Source: Aquificota bacterium
GTDB lineage: Bacteria > Aquificota > Aquificia > Aquificales > Hydrogenothermaceae
Direction of reading: 5' to 3'
NCBI GenBank assembly: GCA_013153235.1
Contig: JAADEU010000015.1
Coordinates: 1-32,081 of the forward strand
Length of the DNA: 32,081 nt
Below, piece after piece: positions 9,642-18,762 of the stretch (the stretch's first letter is position 1; the number at the start of each line of letters is the position of its first letter). Below the pieces are notes generated by a model. That model did no database searches. It was not told where the DNA came from and saw only the letters and a program-made list of their open reading frames with translations. A program made the position numbers and the translations under genes.

Positions 9642-11315
9642 GTGAAAAACTTTTTTCTTTTTCTGTTTCTGTCTTTTACAGGGGGAGTCTTATTATCATC
9701 CTATATTCCGGAGATTTTGTTTTTCCTGATTCCTTTTTTTATCCTGGTTCCCATTATTGAAAAATCAGCCTGGAGTCTGCCTGTTTTCTTTACAGGCGTA
9801 TTTCTTACAGGGGCTTTTCTATCTCACCAGGACAGTCTGGAGGATATGCAGATAAAAAGAGTCTATGCAGCCTGTTTTGTAACCTCTCCACCGTATTTTT
9901 CCCCTGACTTTACCTCATTTTCCTGCAGGGTATTTGAATCGGATTTTAAACCACTGGAGGGAAGAAAGGTTTCTGTGTATCTTAGATGGGAAGACAGGGA
10001 TATATTTGCAGGGAGTTCTGTCTCGTTTTTTGGCAGGGGATACATTCAGGATGGCAGAATAAAACTGTATCCATACAGGGGTTTTTTCCAGACACTCAAT
10101 GACAGGAATCCCCTGTATCCTGTTGCCTGGCTCAAGAATTTTCTCATAGATAGATACAGGTCTTCTACAGTTGATGAATCTGCTTTTGCCCTGGGAATGG
10201 CACTTATTTTCGGGGAAAGGGGGTATATATCCAGGTACAGGGAGGAGTTTATCAATGCCGGTACTTCCCATCTGCTGGCCATCTCAGGTATGCATGTGGG
10301 AATACTTATTCTTATACTGCTTTTTATAACCTCGTTTATCGGTAGAGTATCTTACTACATAACTGCCATGTTCCTTGTGATTTATCCCCTTTTCACCGGA
10401 CTTCAGGTTCCTGTTGTAAGGGCATCCATGCTGGGAATTCTGTATCTGTATTCAAAAATAAGATATCTCAGGGTTAACCCATTTTGTCTTCTGTTTTTTG
10501 TTGCTTTTGTTATTCTTTTGTTTTCCCCTGAATCTGTATATTCTGTCAGTTTTCAGCTCTCATTTATAGCTGTGGCCGGACTGCTTTTGTTTAGGGATAT
10601 ATTCAGTATATCTTCCGGAGGCAAAGTTGTTAATTTCATTGCCGGTTCCTTCCTTATGTCTGTGGTTGCCCTTGTTTTCACATTGCCGGTTATTGCGTAC
10701 CATTTCGGGAAGTTTTCCCTTACCACGGTAATTGCCACCCCTGTTCTTGTAATTCTGCTGTTTCCGTATCTGTTTCTGTCTGCCCTTAATCTGTTTACAT
10801 TTTTCAGTATAAAACCACTGGTTTTATTTATGGATTATACAGGGCTGTTTTTCCTCCATATAAACAGCCTGTTTTCAGAATTACCTGCTGTTTATACAGG
10901 ATACTCACCCTCTCTTCTGGCTGTGTTTGCCGTCCTCTGTATCCTTATTGGTGTGCATCTATCAGGAATCAGACCTTTTTTCAGACTTATTGTTTCTGTA
11001 TTTGCGGTTCTGGTATTTCTCAGTATTACAAGGGTTAAGGATTTCCGGCCGTTTATCTATGTTAAAAAAGGTCCTAAAAAACCATATCTGGCCGTTATTG
11101 TTCCTTATGGTGAGTGTTTCTTTAACAGTAGAAAGCTCCTGTACCTGCTGGATAAATACGGATGCAGGGAAAAGATTCCCCTTAGATACGCCGGTTATAC
11201 CGGTGACGGAGAAAATTTCAGTTATAAAACGGTTCCCGGAGGATACATCGTAAACTTCAGAGGAAGAAGCTACACCATTAAAAACGGGACATACATCATT
11301 TATCCTGAAAAGTAA
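9642..11315 (+). CDS. comEC: ComEC/Rec2-family membrane protein (DNA uptake channel), no metallo-beta-lactamase domain visible
   Basis: Many TM segments; GTSHLLAISGMHVGILILILLF and VVRASMLGILYLYSKI are ComEC core motifs. GTG start. Confidence 0.85.
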   Translation: MKNFFLFLFLSFTGGVLLSSYIPEILFFLIPFFILVPIIEKSAWSLPVFFTGVFLTGAFLSHQDSLEDMQIKRVYAACFVTSPPYFSPDFTSFSCRVFESDFKPLEGRKVSVYLRWEDRDIFAGSSVSFFGRGYIQDGRIKLYPYRGFFQTLNDRNPLYPVAWLKNFLIDRYRSSTVDESAFALGMALIFGERGYISRYREEFINAGTSHLLAISGMHVGILILILLFITSFIGRVSYYITAMFLVIYPLFTGLQVPVVRASMLGILYLYSKIRYLRVNPFCLLFFVAFVILLFSPESVYSVSFQLSFIAVAGLLLFRDIFSISSGGKVVNFIAGSFLMSVVALVFTLPVIAYHFGKFSLTTVIATPVLVILLFPYLFLSALNLFTFFSIKPLVLFMDYTGLFFLHINSLFSELPAVYTGYSPSLLAVFAVLCILIGVHLSGIRPFFRLIVSVFAVLVFLSITRVKDFRPFIYVKKGPKKPYLAVIVPYGECFFNSRKLLYLLDKYGCREKIPLRYAGYTGDGENFSYKTVPGGYIVNFRGRSYTIKNGTYIIYPEK

Positions 11316-11581
11316 AGATATGAAAAATACAGGGCGGCAAGTATGGAGAGAATAAGAATCAGTTTTGAAAAGAATTTCAGTGTCATTCCAACGATTCTGA
11401 GGAAGATTATGAAGATTGCTATGGCCATTGCTATCAATGCGTAAGTGCCCTCAGGTGTATCCAGCATCCCCTTGAACGGAGGTGGCAGATACTCCTTGAT
11501 GGACTGTTTTATCTCCTGAATCTTCTTTTCTTTGGCCTTCTCAAATTCCTTTTTTCCACCGTAAAGGTCAAGTGGGTCCAT
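11300..11581 (-). CDS. Small membrane protein of unknown function
   Basis: ATG at 11579-11581 with SD aggggagag; MDPLDLYGGKKEFEKAKEKKIQEIKQSIKEYLPPPFKGMLDTPEGTYALIAMAIAIFIIFLRIVGMTLKFFSKLILILSILAALYFSYLYFSG with two hydrophobic segments. Confidence 0.7.
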   Translation of the reverse strand: MDPLDLYGGKKEFEKAKEKKIQEIKQSIKEYLPPPFKGMLDTPEGTYALIAMAIAIFIIFLRIVGMTLKFFSKLILILSILAALYFSYLYFSG

Positions 11582-11681
11582 GCTCTCTCCCCTTTTTGTA
11601 TTTATATTAATGGATACAGTTTTGTTTTTCAAAGAATTGGACATATAATAAGTGTGAATCCTGATGTAAAGGGAGTTTTGG

Positions 11682-12791
11682 ATGGGAATAACCGGTGAAA
11701 AAGTTCTGGTGGATACGGTCATAGAAAAAGTAAACTCCGGTGAAAGGGTTAGCGACGAAGAGGCACTTTATCTACTCGAAAATGTGGACCTTCTGACTGT
11801 AGGCAGGATTGCAGACCTTGCAAGGAGGAAGAAACATCCGGACAATGTGGCCACATTTGTGGTGGACAGGAATGTGAACTATACCAACGTGTGTATTGCA
11901 GGATGTAAGTTCTGTGCATTCCAGACAAAAAGAAACGCCCCTGATGCGTATCTGCTGGAGTTTGAGGAGATATACAGGAAGGTACAGGAGCTTGTTGAGT
12001 GGGGCGGAACAACCCTTCTTATGCAGGGGGGACTGAATCCTGACCTGAGGATAGATTTTTATGTGGAACTTTTCAGGGGTATTAAGGAAAGATTTCCCCA
12101 GATACAGATACATTCCCTTTCAGCATCGGAGATTTATTTCCTTTCAAAACTGGAAAAGATTCCTATAAAAAAAGTGCTGGAAATACTACAGGAGGCAGGT
12201 CTTGATAGCGTTCCTGGTGGAGGGGCTGAGATACTCTCAGATGAAATCAGGTCCCAGATTTCTTCCAATAAGGTGAGCACTGATGTGTGGCTTGAGGTCC
12301 ACAGGTCTGCCCATCAGCTTGGGATGAAAACAACAGCAACGATGATGTTTGGACATATTGAAAAACCTGTTCATATAATTGAGCATCTGAGACATATAAG
12401 AGGGCTTCAGGATGAGTCCCTTAAAAGGGGGAAAGGATATTTTACAGCCTTCATTCCCTGGACATTCCAGAAAGGTGGGACAAGGCTTGACCATATTGAG
12501 ACAGCCACCACCGTTTACTACCTGAAGGTACTGGCTGTTTCCAGGATATACCTGGATAATTTCCAGAATGTCCAGTCTTCCCATGTGACCCAGACTATGA
12601 AGGTGGGTCCTGTTGGTCTTCACTTTGGGGCCAATGACCTGGGCAGTACGATGATTGAGGAGAATGTGGTTGCATCAACAGGCTGGAAGGTTGCAGCCCC
12701 GAGACCTGAAAAAATGGCGGATATCATAAGGAAGGCCGGCTTCAAGCCAGCCCAGAGGGATACCTACTACAATATTATCAGGTACTACTGA
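11682..12791 (+). CDS. mqnC: Cyclic dehypoxanthinyl futalosine synthase (radical SAM, MqnC)
   Basis: Radical SAM motif NYTNVCIAGCKFCAF, WGGTTLLMQGGLNPDL, PGGGAEILSDEIR; matches the MqnC/MqnE/CofH family, MqnC-like in details. Confidence 0.88.
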   Translation: MGITGEKVLVDTVIEKVNSGERVSDEEALYLLENVDLLTVGRIADLARRKKHPDNVATFVVDRNVNYTNVCIAGCKFCAFQTKRNAPDAYLLEFEEIYRKVQELVEWGGTTLLMQGGLNPDLRIDFYVELFRGIKERFPQIQIHSLSASEIYFLSKLEKIPIKKVLEILQEAGLDSVPGGGAEILSDEIRSQISSNKVSTDVWLEVHRSAHQLGMKTTATMMFGHIEKPVHIIEHLRHIRGLQDESLKRGKGYFTAFIPWTFQKGGTRLDHIETATTVYYLKVLAVSRIYLDNFQNVQSSHVTQTMKVGPVGLHFGANDLGSTMIEENVVASTGWKVAAPRPEKMADIIRKAGFKPAQRDTYYNIIRYY

Positions 12792-13545
12792 AAATCTGGA
12801 AAAAAACAACAAACACCAGTGAGGCAAAAATAAGCGCATCAATCCTGTCCAGTATCCCGCCGTGTCCCGGTATAATGTGTGAAGAGTCCTTCTGGCCAAC
12901 CTGTCTTTTTATAAAGCTTTCAAAAAGGTCCCCAATCTGCATCACAACAGATGCAATAGCAACAGGTATTATAGCCTCAGGAATCTCAAGAAAATAGGCT
13001 GTTAAACCTCCTGCTATAAGGGAACCTGCAACGCTACCTGCAGCACCTTCCCAGGTTTTTTTAGGTGAGAGTCTTGGGGCAAGTTTATGCCTTCCAAGGA
13101 GCTTCCCTGTAAAGTACGCCAGTGTATCCCCTGCCCAGACAGTTGCAAACAGAACCAGAACGAGGTTTCTATCAATACTGTGGAGAATACCTATTGAAGA
13201 AACAAAAAAGACAGGATAAACAAGTCCGAATACGGAAGCTGTAAGTGTATCTATCCTGTAGACCCTGTGCCCTGTATAAAAACCGTAGAGAAATATAAGT
13301 AGAAGTGAAAGGTATGGGGATACAAACAGGGTCAAGGTAGAAAACACTGAGCCTGATATCCCTGCCTCTACAGGTTTTAACCCTTCAAATCTGAAAGACA
13401 GGAGTCTGAATACCTCCCATGTGGCTACACCTGCAAGAACGGCTATAACCACCTTGAACAGCCAGACAGGGGCAAAGAGAACGCCGCTTATGGCGGCGGC
13501 TGCAAGCAGTATACCTGTAACTGTTCTGACTGCCAGTTCATTCAT
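12778..13545 (-). CDS. cdsA: Phosphatidate cytidylyltransferase
   Basis: C-terminal signature LSPKKTWEGAAGS...IGDLFESFIKRQVGQKDSSHIIPGHGGILDRIDAL. Confidence 0.96.
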   Translation of the reverse strand: MNELAVRTVTGILLAAAAISGVLFAPVWLFKVVIAVLAGVATWEVFRLLSFRFEGLKPVEAGISGSVFSTLTLFVSPYLSLLLIFLYGFYTGHRVYRIDTLTASVFGLVYPVFFVSSIGILHSIDRNLVLVLFATVWAGDTLAYFTGKLLGRHKLAPRLSPKKTWEGAAGSVAGSLIAGGLTAYFLEIPEAIIPVAIASVVMQIGDLFESFIKRQVGQKDSSHIIPGHGGILDRIDALIFASLVFVVFFQIFSST

Positions 13546-14243
13546 ATACTGAGGACCTTTCCAAATCTTCTTTCCCGGCTCTGGTATTCATAGAGTGCTC
13601 TCAGGAATTCATCCCTGTCAAAATCAGGCCACAGTGTTTCTGTAAAATAAAATTCTGTGTAGGCTGTCTGCCAGAGCATAAAATTGGATATCCTCTCCTC
13701 TCCGCTGGTTCTGATAAGCAGGTCAGGGTCAGGCATTTCGGGGATATACAGGAATCTTCTGAAGTCCTCTTCTGACAGCTCCGTGATACCGCTTTTTAAT
13801 GCTTTGTTCACAGCGTCTATTATCTCTGCCTTTCCGCTGTAATTCAGGGCCACAACAAAATTCATTCCGTCACAGTGCTGTGTGGCCTTTTCTCCCTCCT
13901 CTACAGACCTTTTAATCATATCAGGGAGTTGCTCTATTCTCCCCATAAATCTGAGCCGGATGTTGTTTTCTATCAGATAGGGAACCTTCTTGTTTATGTA
14001 CTCAACAAGAAGGGACATAATTGCATCAACTTCTTCTTTTGGTCTTCCCCAGTTCTCTGTGGAAAAGGCGAATACAGACAGCCATTTTATGCCTATATCT
14101 CTGGATACCTCTATCAGCTCCTCAACCCTTTTTGCCCCTTCCCTATGGCCGTAAACCCTGGGAAGCCCCCGTCTACGGGCCCACCTGCCGTTACCGTCCA
14201 TTATGACAGCAACATGCTCGGGTATTTTGTAGAGGTTTTCCAT
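13542..14243 (-). CDS. uppS: Undecaprenyl diphosphate synthase (cis-isoprenyl transferase)
   Basis: HVAVIMDGNGRWARRRGLPRVYGHREGAKRV, FAFSTENWGRP, PDPDLLIRTSGEERISNFMLWQTAYTEFYF; ATGA overlap with cdsA. Confidence 0.97.
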   Translation of the reverse strand: MENLYKIPEHVAVIMDGNGRWARRRGLPRVYGHREGAKRVEELIEVSRDIGIKWLSVFAFSTENWGRPKEEVDAIMSLLVEYINKKVPYLIENNIRLRFMGRIEQLPDMIKRSVEEGEKATQHCDGMNFVVALNYSGKAEIIDAVNKALKSGITELSEEDFRRFLYIPEMPDPDLLIRTSGEERISNFMLWQTAYTEFYFTETLWPDFDRDEFLRALYEYQSRERRFGKVLSI

Positions 14244-14962
14244 TACTCAGATACCTCTAACTTTTTCTGGGCTATTTCAGCCTCTTCAGTGTCGGGGAAT
14301 CTCTTTATAAGCTGTCTGAAAACCCTTTTTGCCTCCTCTTTTTCCCCCATCTTTAAAAGGGCAAAACCCTTTTTTAGCATTGCAGTTGGGAGTTTGTTGC
14401 AGTCAAGAATCTCTCCGGTCTGGCATCCTTTTATTATTCTGTCAAATGTTTTTGCAGCAGCATCGTACCTGCCCTCTATGTAGTAAGTCTGGCCTATCCA
14501 GAACAGGGCATTGTCGTACAGCTCTGAATCCCTGTATTTTTTAACGAATTTTTCGAATATCTTCCTGGCCTGTTCAATTTTGCCTTTGTAGTAGGCATCA
14601 AGACCGTACCTGTACAGTTCATCAGGTCTTTCCGGTATTTTTACCTTTTCTTCACCTTCTTTTTCAGGTTCTTTAGATTCGGTAGATGTGGTTGAGTTCT
14701 GTTTTTTTGTTTCCTCTATTTTGCCGAAAGACCTGAGTTTTTGAAGCTGAATCTCATTTTCAGAAGTGACCTTTGCAACATTATCCACCCTCTGGGACAA
14801 TCTGGAAAGGTCCTCTTCTATTTTCTTCTGTCTTTCCTCTATCTGGGAAAGCTGTTTTTTCATCTGTATTATCTCTTTTTGGAGAAGGTCAACATCCTCC
14901 TGTTTTACACATCCGGTCAGAACGACAGCCACCGCAGGGAATGTTATTAAGAGTTTTTTCAT
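14243..14962 (-). CDS. YbgF/CpoB-like lipoprotein with coiled coil and TPRs
   Basis: Start at ATG 14960-14962: MKKLLITFPAVAVVLTGC lipobox; coiled coil; ALFWIGQTYYIEGRYDAAAKTFDRII...KGFALLKMGEKEEAKRVFRQLIKRFPDTEEA. Confidence 0.85.
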   Translation of the reverse strand: MKKLLITFPAVAVVLTGCVKQEDVDLLQKEIIQMKKQLSQIEERQKKIEEDLSRLSQRVDNVAKVTSENEIQLQKLRSFGKIEETKKQNSTTSTESKEPEKEGEEKVKIPERPDELYRYGLDAYYKGKIEQARKIFEKFVKKYRDSELYDNALFWIGQTYYIEGRYDAAAKTFDRIIKGCQTGEILDCNKLPTAMLKKGFALLKMGEKEEAKRVFRQLIKRFPDTEEAEIAQKKLEVSE

Positions 14963-15002
14963 GATTTCCTCCAGAAAAATCAAGGTTGTGAAAAGCACAT
15001 AG

Positions 15003-15028
15003 TAAATATATAATTGAACGTATATTTA
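15003..15028. repeat. 8-bp inverted repeat in the divergent ybgF-like/diguanylate cyclase promoter region
   Basis: TAAATATA-N10-TATATTTA. Confidence 0.5.
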
Positions 15029-15045
15029 TTTCAAGGTGAAATATC

Positions 15046-16305
15046 ATGGATGAACTATTAAGTAGCGTCTCCGAAAAACTCACCCAGTTTCTCCACGAAA
15101 ATCTGGAAGATTTTAAATACTTTTCGGACAAAGTTGAAAAAATAAAAGGGTATTATCTGGATATTCTCAGGGAGATTCTCAGGGAGGAGTTTGACAGAAA
15201 CGAGGTGAAGAAGAAATCCTTCGTACTGGGAAGGTATTTCTTTGAAAACGACATATCATACATGCTCCTTCTTGATATTGACGACCACATAGTACCCTAT
15301 GTTATAGAACTGATTTCTTCTGTGGAAGAAGATATTCCCCATTTTGTGTCCAGAATACATCTGTTTGAGGAAAGGGTAAGGTATGTTGAAAATAAAGTTG
15401 CTTACGGTTATCTGACGGAGAACATAAAGCAGGATAAAAACTGGATAAGGGAAAAACTGAGAATCATAAAAAACTCCGAAAGCACAATGAAACCCTTTGT
15501 CAGGGACCATCTGATATGGGTAAACAGGATACTTGAGGATATCAGAAAACTCAGGCCATCAGCTTCCGTTCCACTGGGGCATTACAACTGTGAGCTCGGC
15601 AGGAGACTGGAACATTCAGACGGGCTGGGAATTTTTGATGAATACAGGGATGAGATAATAATTCTCCACAAAAAAATACATGGCAGTGCGGTACAGATTT
15701 ACCATTTCCTCCACACAAGGGATTACAAGCACCTTCTCCTTGAGTATCTTGAGTTTTTTAATCTGGTTGGGAAGTTTGTCAGTCTTCTGGGTCTGACATT
15801 TGCGGTGATGTACGAGGAGGATGCCAACATAGACCCACTGACAAAGGTTCTCAGCAGGAGAAGTCTTGAGTTTATTCTCTCTTCCCAGTTTCATATAGCA
15901 AAAATATCAAAAAGGCCCCTGTCTGTGGCCATGGTGGATATAGATAACTTCAAGCAGATTAATGATAGATACGGACACCAGATTGGGGACTGTGTTCTCA
16001 GGCGTATTGCCCAGAGGATACAGGATGCCCTGAGGAAGTCCGATTTTATATTCAGATACGGTGGTGAGGAGTTTCTGGTTCTTCTCCCATTTACATCAAA
16101 ATCCGATGCCGTTAAAGTTCTGGATAAAATAGTCAGCAGGGTGTCCGGTGAACCTGTAAAATGTGGTGAGTTTAACCAGAGGGTAACCGTCTCTGCAGGG
16201 GTTTCTTCTATAGAGGACGCCAGAGACATATATTCCCTGATATCCAGGGCAGATAGGGCCCTTTACAAGGCAAAAAAGGCTGGAAAAAACAGGGTTTCAA
16301 CATAA
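15046..16305 (+). CDS. Diguanylate cyclase with CZB zinc-binding domain (CZB-GGDEF)
   Basis: RYGGEEFLVLLPF active site with RKSD inhibitory-site motif five residues upstream; central DHLIWVNRIL...HYNCELGRRLEHS...LHKKIHG matches the CZB pattern. Confidence 0.9.
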   Translation: MDELLSSVSEKLTQFLHENLEDFKYFSDKVEKIKGYYLDILREILREEFDRNEVKKKSFVLGRYFFENDISYMLLLDIDDHIVPYVIELISSVEEDIPHFVSRIHLFEERVRYVENKVAYGYLTENIKQDKNWIREKLRIIKNSESTMKPFVRDHLIWVNRILEDIRKLRPSASVPLGHYNCELGRRLEHSDGLGIFDEYRDEIIILHKKIHGSAVQIYHFLHTRDYKHLLLEYLEFFNLVGKFVSLLGLTFAVMYEEDANIDPLTKVLSRRSLEFILSSQFHIAKISKRPLSVAMVDIDNFKQINDRYGHQIGDCVLRRIAQRIQDALRKSDFIFRYGGEEFLVLLPFTSKSDAVKVLDKIVSRVSGEPVKCGEFNQRVTVSAGVSSIEDARDIYSLISRADRALYKAKKAGKNRVST

Positions 16306-16343
16306 ATATTTACATCTGCAAGAAATTCCGGAGGTAATGCTGT

Positions 16344-17636
16344 TTGAAAATAGCTGTGGTAAGTCTTGGCTGTCCAAAGAATCTGGTGGACACCGAACTT
16401 GTTCTGGGAAAACTGAAGGCCTCTGATGTGGAGATAGTTGGTAGTTTTGAAGATGCCGACGTGATTATGGTCAACACCTGCGGTTTTATAGATGCTGCCA
16501 AGGAAGAATCTATAGATACTATTCTGGAAGTAGCCCGTTATAAAGAGCAGGGGAAAAAAATCATTGTTACAGGCTGTCTTGTCCAGAGATACAAAGAGGA
16601 GCTGGAAAAGGAAATACCTGAAGTGGATATGTTCATTGACCTGAAGGAGGAACTTCTTATTCCTGAAAAGCTTGGCCTTCAGGTGAATAAAGATTTTGAT
16701 TTGTACAAAAACAGGGTAATATCCACACCTCCACATACAGCCTATCTGAAAATATCCGAGGGATGTGACCATACCTGTGGTTTCTGTGCCATACCCCAGA
16801 TTCGGGGTAAACACAGAAGCAGGAGTATCCAGAGTATTGTTGATGAGGCAAAACTCCTTGCTGAAAGGGGTGTAAAGGAGCTCAACATCGTTTCACAGGA
16901 CACATCCTTTTACGGCGTGGACCTGTACGGCAGACCTGCCCTGTGGGAGCTGATAGACAGACTCGAAAAAATAGACGGAATAAAATGGATACGGCTGTAC
17001 TACCTGTATCCCACCACCGTAGATGAGGAGTTTTTCAAACGGATGGCTGACAGTGAGAAGGTTGTTCTTTACATTGAGATGCCGATTCAGCATTCAGAGG
17101 ATAAAATTCTGAAGGATATGATGAGGGGGTACAGAAAAGGTCGCATAGAAAAAATACTCAACTGGAAGGAAAAATACCTCCCTGGGGCAGCTATAAGAAC
17201 TGCCGTTATTGTTGGATTTCCCACAGAAACGGAAGAAGATTTTAACAATCTCCTTAAATTTATACAGGAGGCAAAATTTGACTGGCTGGGGGTGTTCACA
17301 TACTCCCATGAGGAGGGAACCCCTGCATACGAAAAATATACCGATATCATTCCGGAAGACGAAAAAATAAGAAGAAAAAATGCCGTCGAAGAAGTACAGA
17401 GGGAGATAACAGAGGAAAAAAATCGTCAGATGGCTGGTAGAGAGTTTGAGGTGCTGATAGACGGCTTTTCTGAAGAATGGGAAACCCTTCCTGTCGGAAG
17501 AACGTACAGGTCGGCATTTGAGATTGATGGCATCACATACATTGAGACAACTGAGCCTCTGAAAGTTGGCGAATTTGCAAAGGTAAAAATAAAAGATGTT
17601 GTGGACACAGTTGATACCGTAGGGGAAGCGTTATAA
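16344..17636 (+). CDS. rimO: Ribosomal protein S12 methylthiotransferase RimO
   Basis: MKIAVVSLGCPKNLVDTELVLG, radical SAM ISEGCDHTCGFCAIPQIRGKHRSR, C-terminal TRAM-like region; TTG start. Confidence 0.96.
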   Translation: MKIAVVSLGCPKNLVDTELVLGKLKASDVEIVGSFEDADVIMVNTCGFIDAAKEESIDTILEVARYKEQGKKIIVTGCLVQRYKEELEKEIPEVDMFIDLKEELLIPEKLGLQVNKDFDLYKNRVISTPPHTAYLKISEGCDHTCGFCAIPQIRGKHRSRSIQSIVDEAKLLAERGVKELNIVSQDTSFYGVDLYGRPALWELIDRLEKIDGIKWIRLYYLYPTTVDEEFFKRMADSEKVVLYIEMPIQHSEDKILKDMMRGYRKGRIEKILNWKEKYLPGAAIRTAVIVGFPTETEEDFNNLLKFIQEAKFDWLGVFTYSHEEGTPAYEKYTDIIPEDEKIRRKNAVEEVQREITEEKNRQMAGREFEVLIDGFSEEWETLPVGRTYRSAFEIDGITYIETTEPLKVGEFAKVKIKDVVDTVDTVGEAL

Positions 17637-17699
17637 AATCATTCAGATTAAATGGCAAAAATTTTGCATAGAAAATAATAAAAAAAACAGGAGGATTGG

Positions 17700-18761
17700 T
17701 TGAAAAAAATAAAAGACCTCAGACCAATAAAACTGGAAAACAACCAGCTCCATGTCATAAACCAGCTTAAACTTCCCCAGACAACCGAATGGGTCAGACT
17801 CTCCACATACCAGGAGGTGGCCAGAGCAATAAAAGAAATGGTTGTAAGGGGAGCTCCACTTATAGGAATAGTTGGGGCTTACGGTTTTGCAATAGGAATA
17901 AATCAGATATACAGGGAGCAGGGAAATTTTTCTTCGGCGGAAGATGTTCTCCAAACCCTGAAAAATACCAGACCAACGGCTGTAAATCTGTTCTGGGCCC
18001 TTGAAAGGGTATGGAGGAAGTTTGAAAGAGCCATGGCAGATAAAAAGCCACCGGAAGAAGTGATAAAAATGCTGTTTAAAGAGGCAAATAAGATAGAACT
18101 TGAGGATTACCACGCAAACAGAGCCATAGGTGGATACGGTCAGGTTCTCCTTCCTGAAAAGGCAAGGGTCCTTACCCACTGTAACACAGGGGCCCTGGCA
18201 ACATCAGGGTGGGGAACTGCACTGGGTGTAATCAGAAGTGCATACGAGGAAGGCAAGGATGTGCTCGCATATGTTGATGAAACAAGACCGTATCTGCAGG
18301 GAGCCAGACTTACCGCGTGGGAACTCCAGTATGAAGGAATACCCCACCTTTTGATAACTGATAATTCTGCAGGATTTTTGATGAAAAAGGGAATGGTTGA
18401 TGCGGTAATTGTGGGGGCAGATAGAATTACAGGAAATGGTGATGTTGCCAATAAGATAGGGACATACTCTCTATCTGTCCTTGCGAAAGAACACGGTATT
18501 CCATTTTATGTTGCTGCTCCAACCTCCACATTTGACCTTGAAACCCTTTCGGGGGAAGAGATACCAATAGAGGAAAGGTCTGAAGATGAGGTAAAAACAT
18601 GTGGAGGGTGTTCCATCGCACCTGAGGGTACAAAGGCACTGAATTACTCTTTTGACGTTACTCCCGCATCTAACATTACTGCGATAATTACCGAAAAAGG
18701 AATAATATCCCATGTTGACCGTGACCATATAGAAAAATTTATAAAATACAGGGGTGTTTAG
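17700..18761 (+). CDS. mtnA: S-methyl-5-thioribose-1-phosphate isomerase
   Basis: [87 protein letters not shown] start with SD ggagg. Confidence 0.95.
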   Translation: MKKIKDLRPIKLENNQLHVINQLKLPQTTEWVRLSTYQEVARAIKEMVVRGAPLIGIVGAYGFAIGINQIYREQGNFSSAEDVLQTLKNTRPTAVNLFWALERVWRKFERAMADKKPPEEVIKMLFKEANKIELEDYHANRAIGGYGQVLLPEKARVLTHCNTGALATSGWGTALGVIRSAYEEGKDVLAYVDETRPYLQGARLTAWELQYEGIPHLLITDNSAGFLMKKGMVDAVIVGADRITGNGDVANKIGTYSLSVLAKEHGIPFYVAAPTSTFDLETLSGEEIPIEERSEDEVKTCGGCSIAPEGTKALNYSFDVTPASNITAIITEKGIISHVDRDHIEKFIKYRGV

Positions 18762-18762
18762 A

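Noticed and set aside
13875-14483. 202-aa plus ORF over uppS/ybgF-like region
   Set aside because: Antisense to uppS conserved motifs.
17637-17699. Possible SAM-type riboswitch before mtnA
   Set aside because: The 63-nt gap has only a short GCAAAAATTTTGC near-palindrome and an SD; too short and lacking conserved riboswitch cores.
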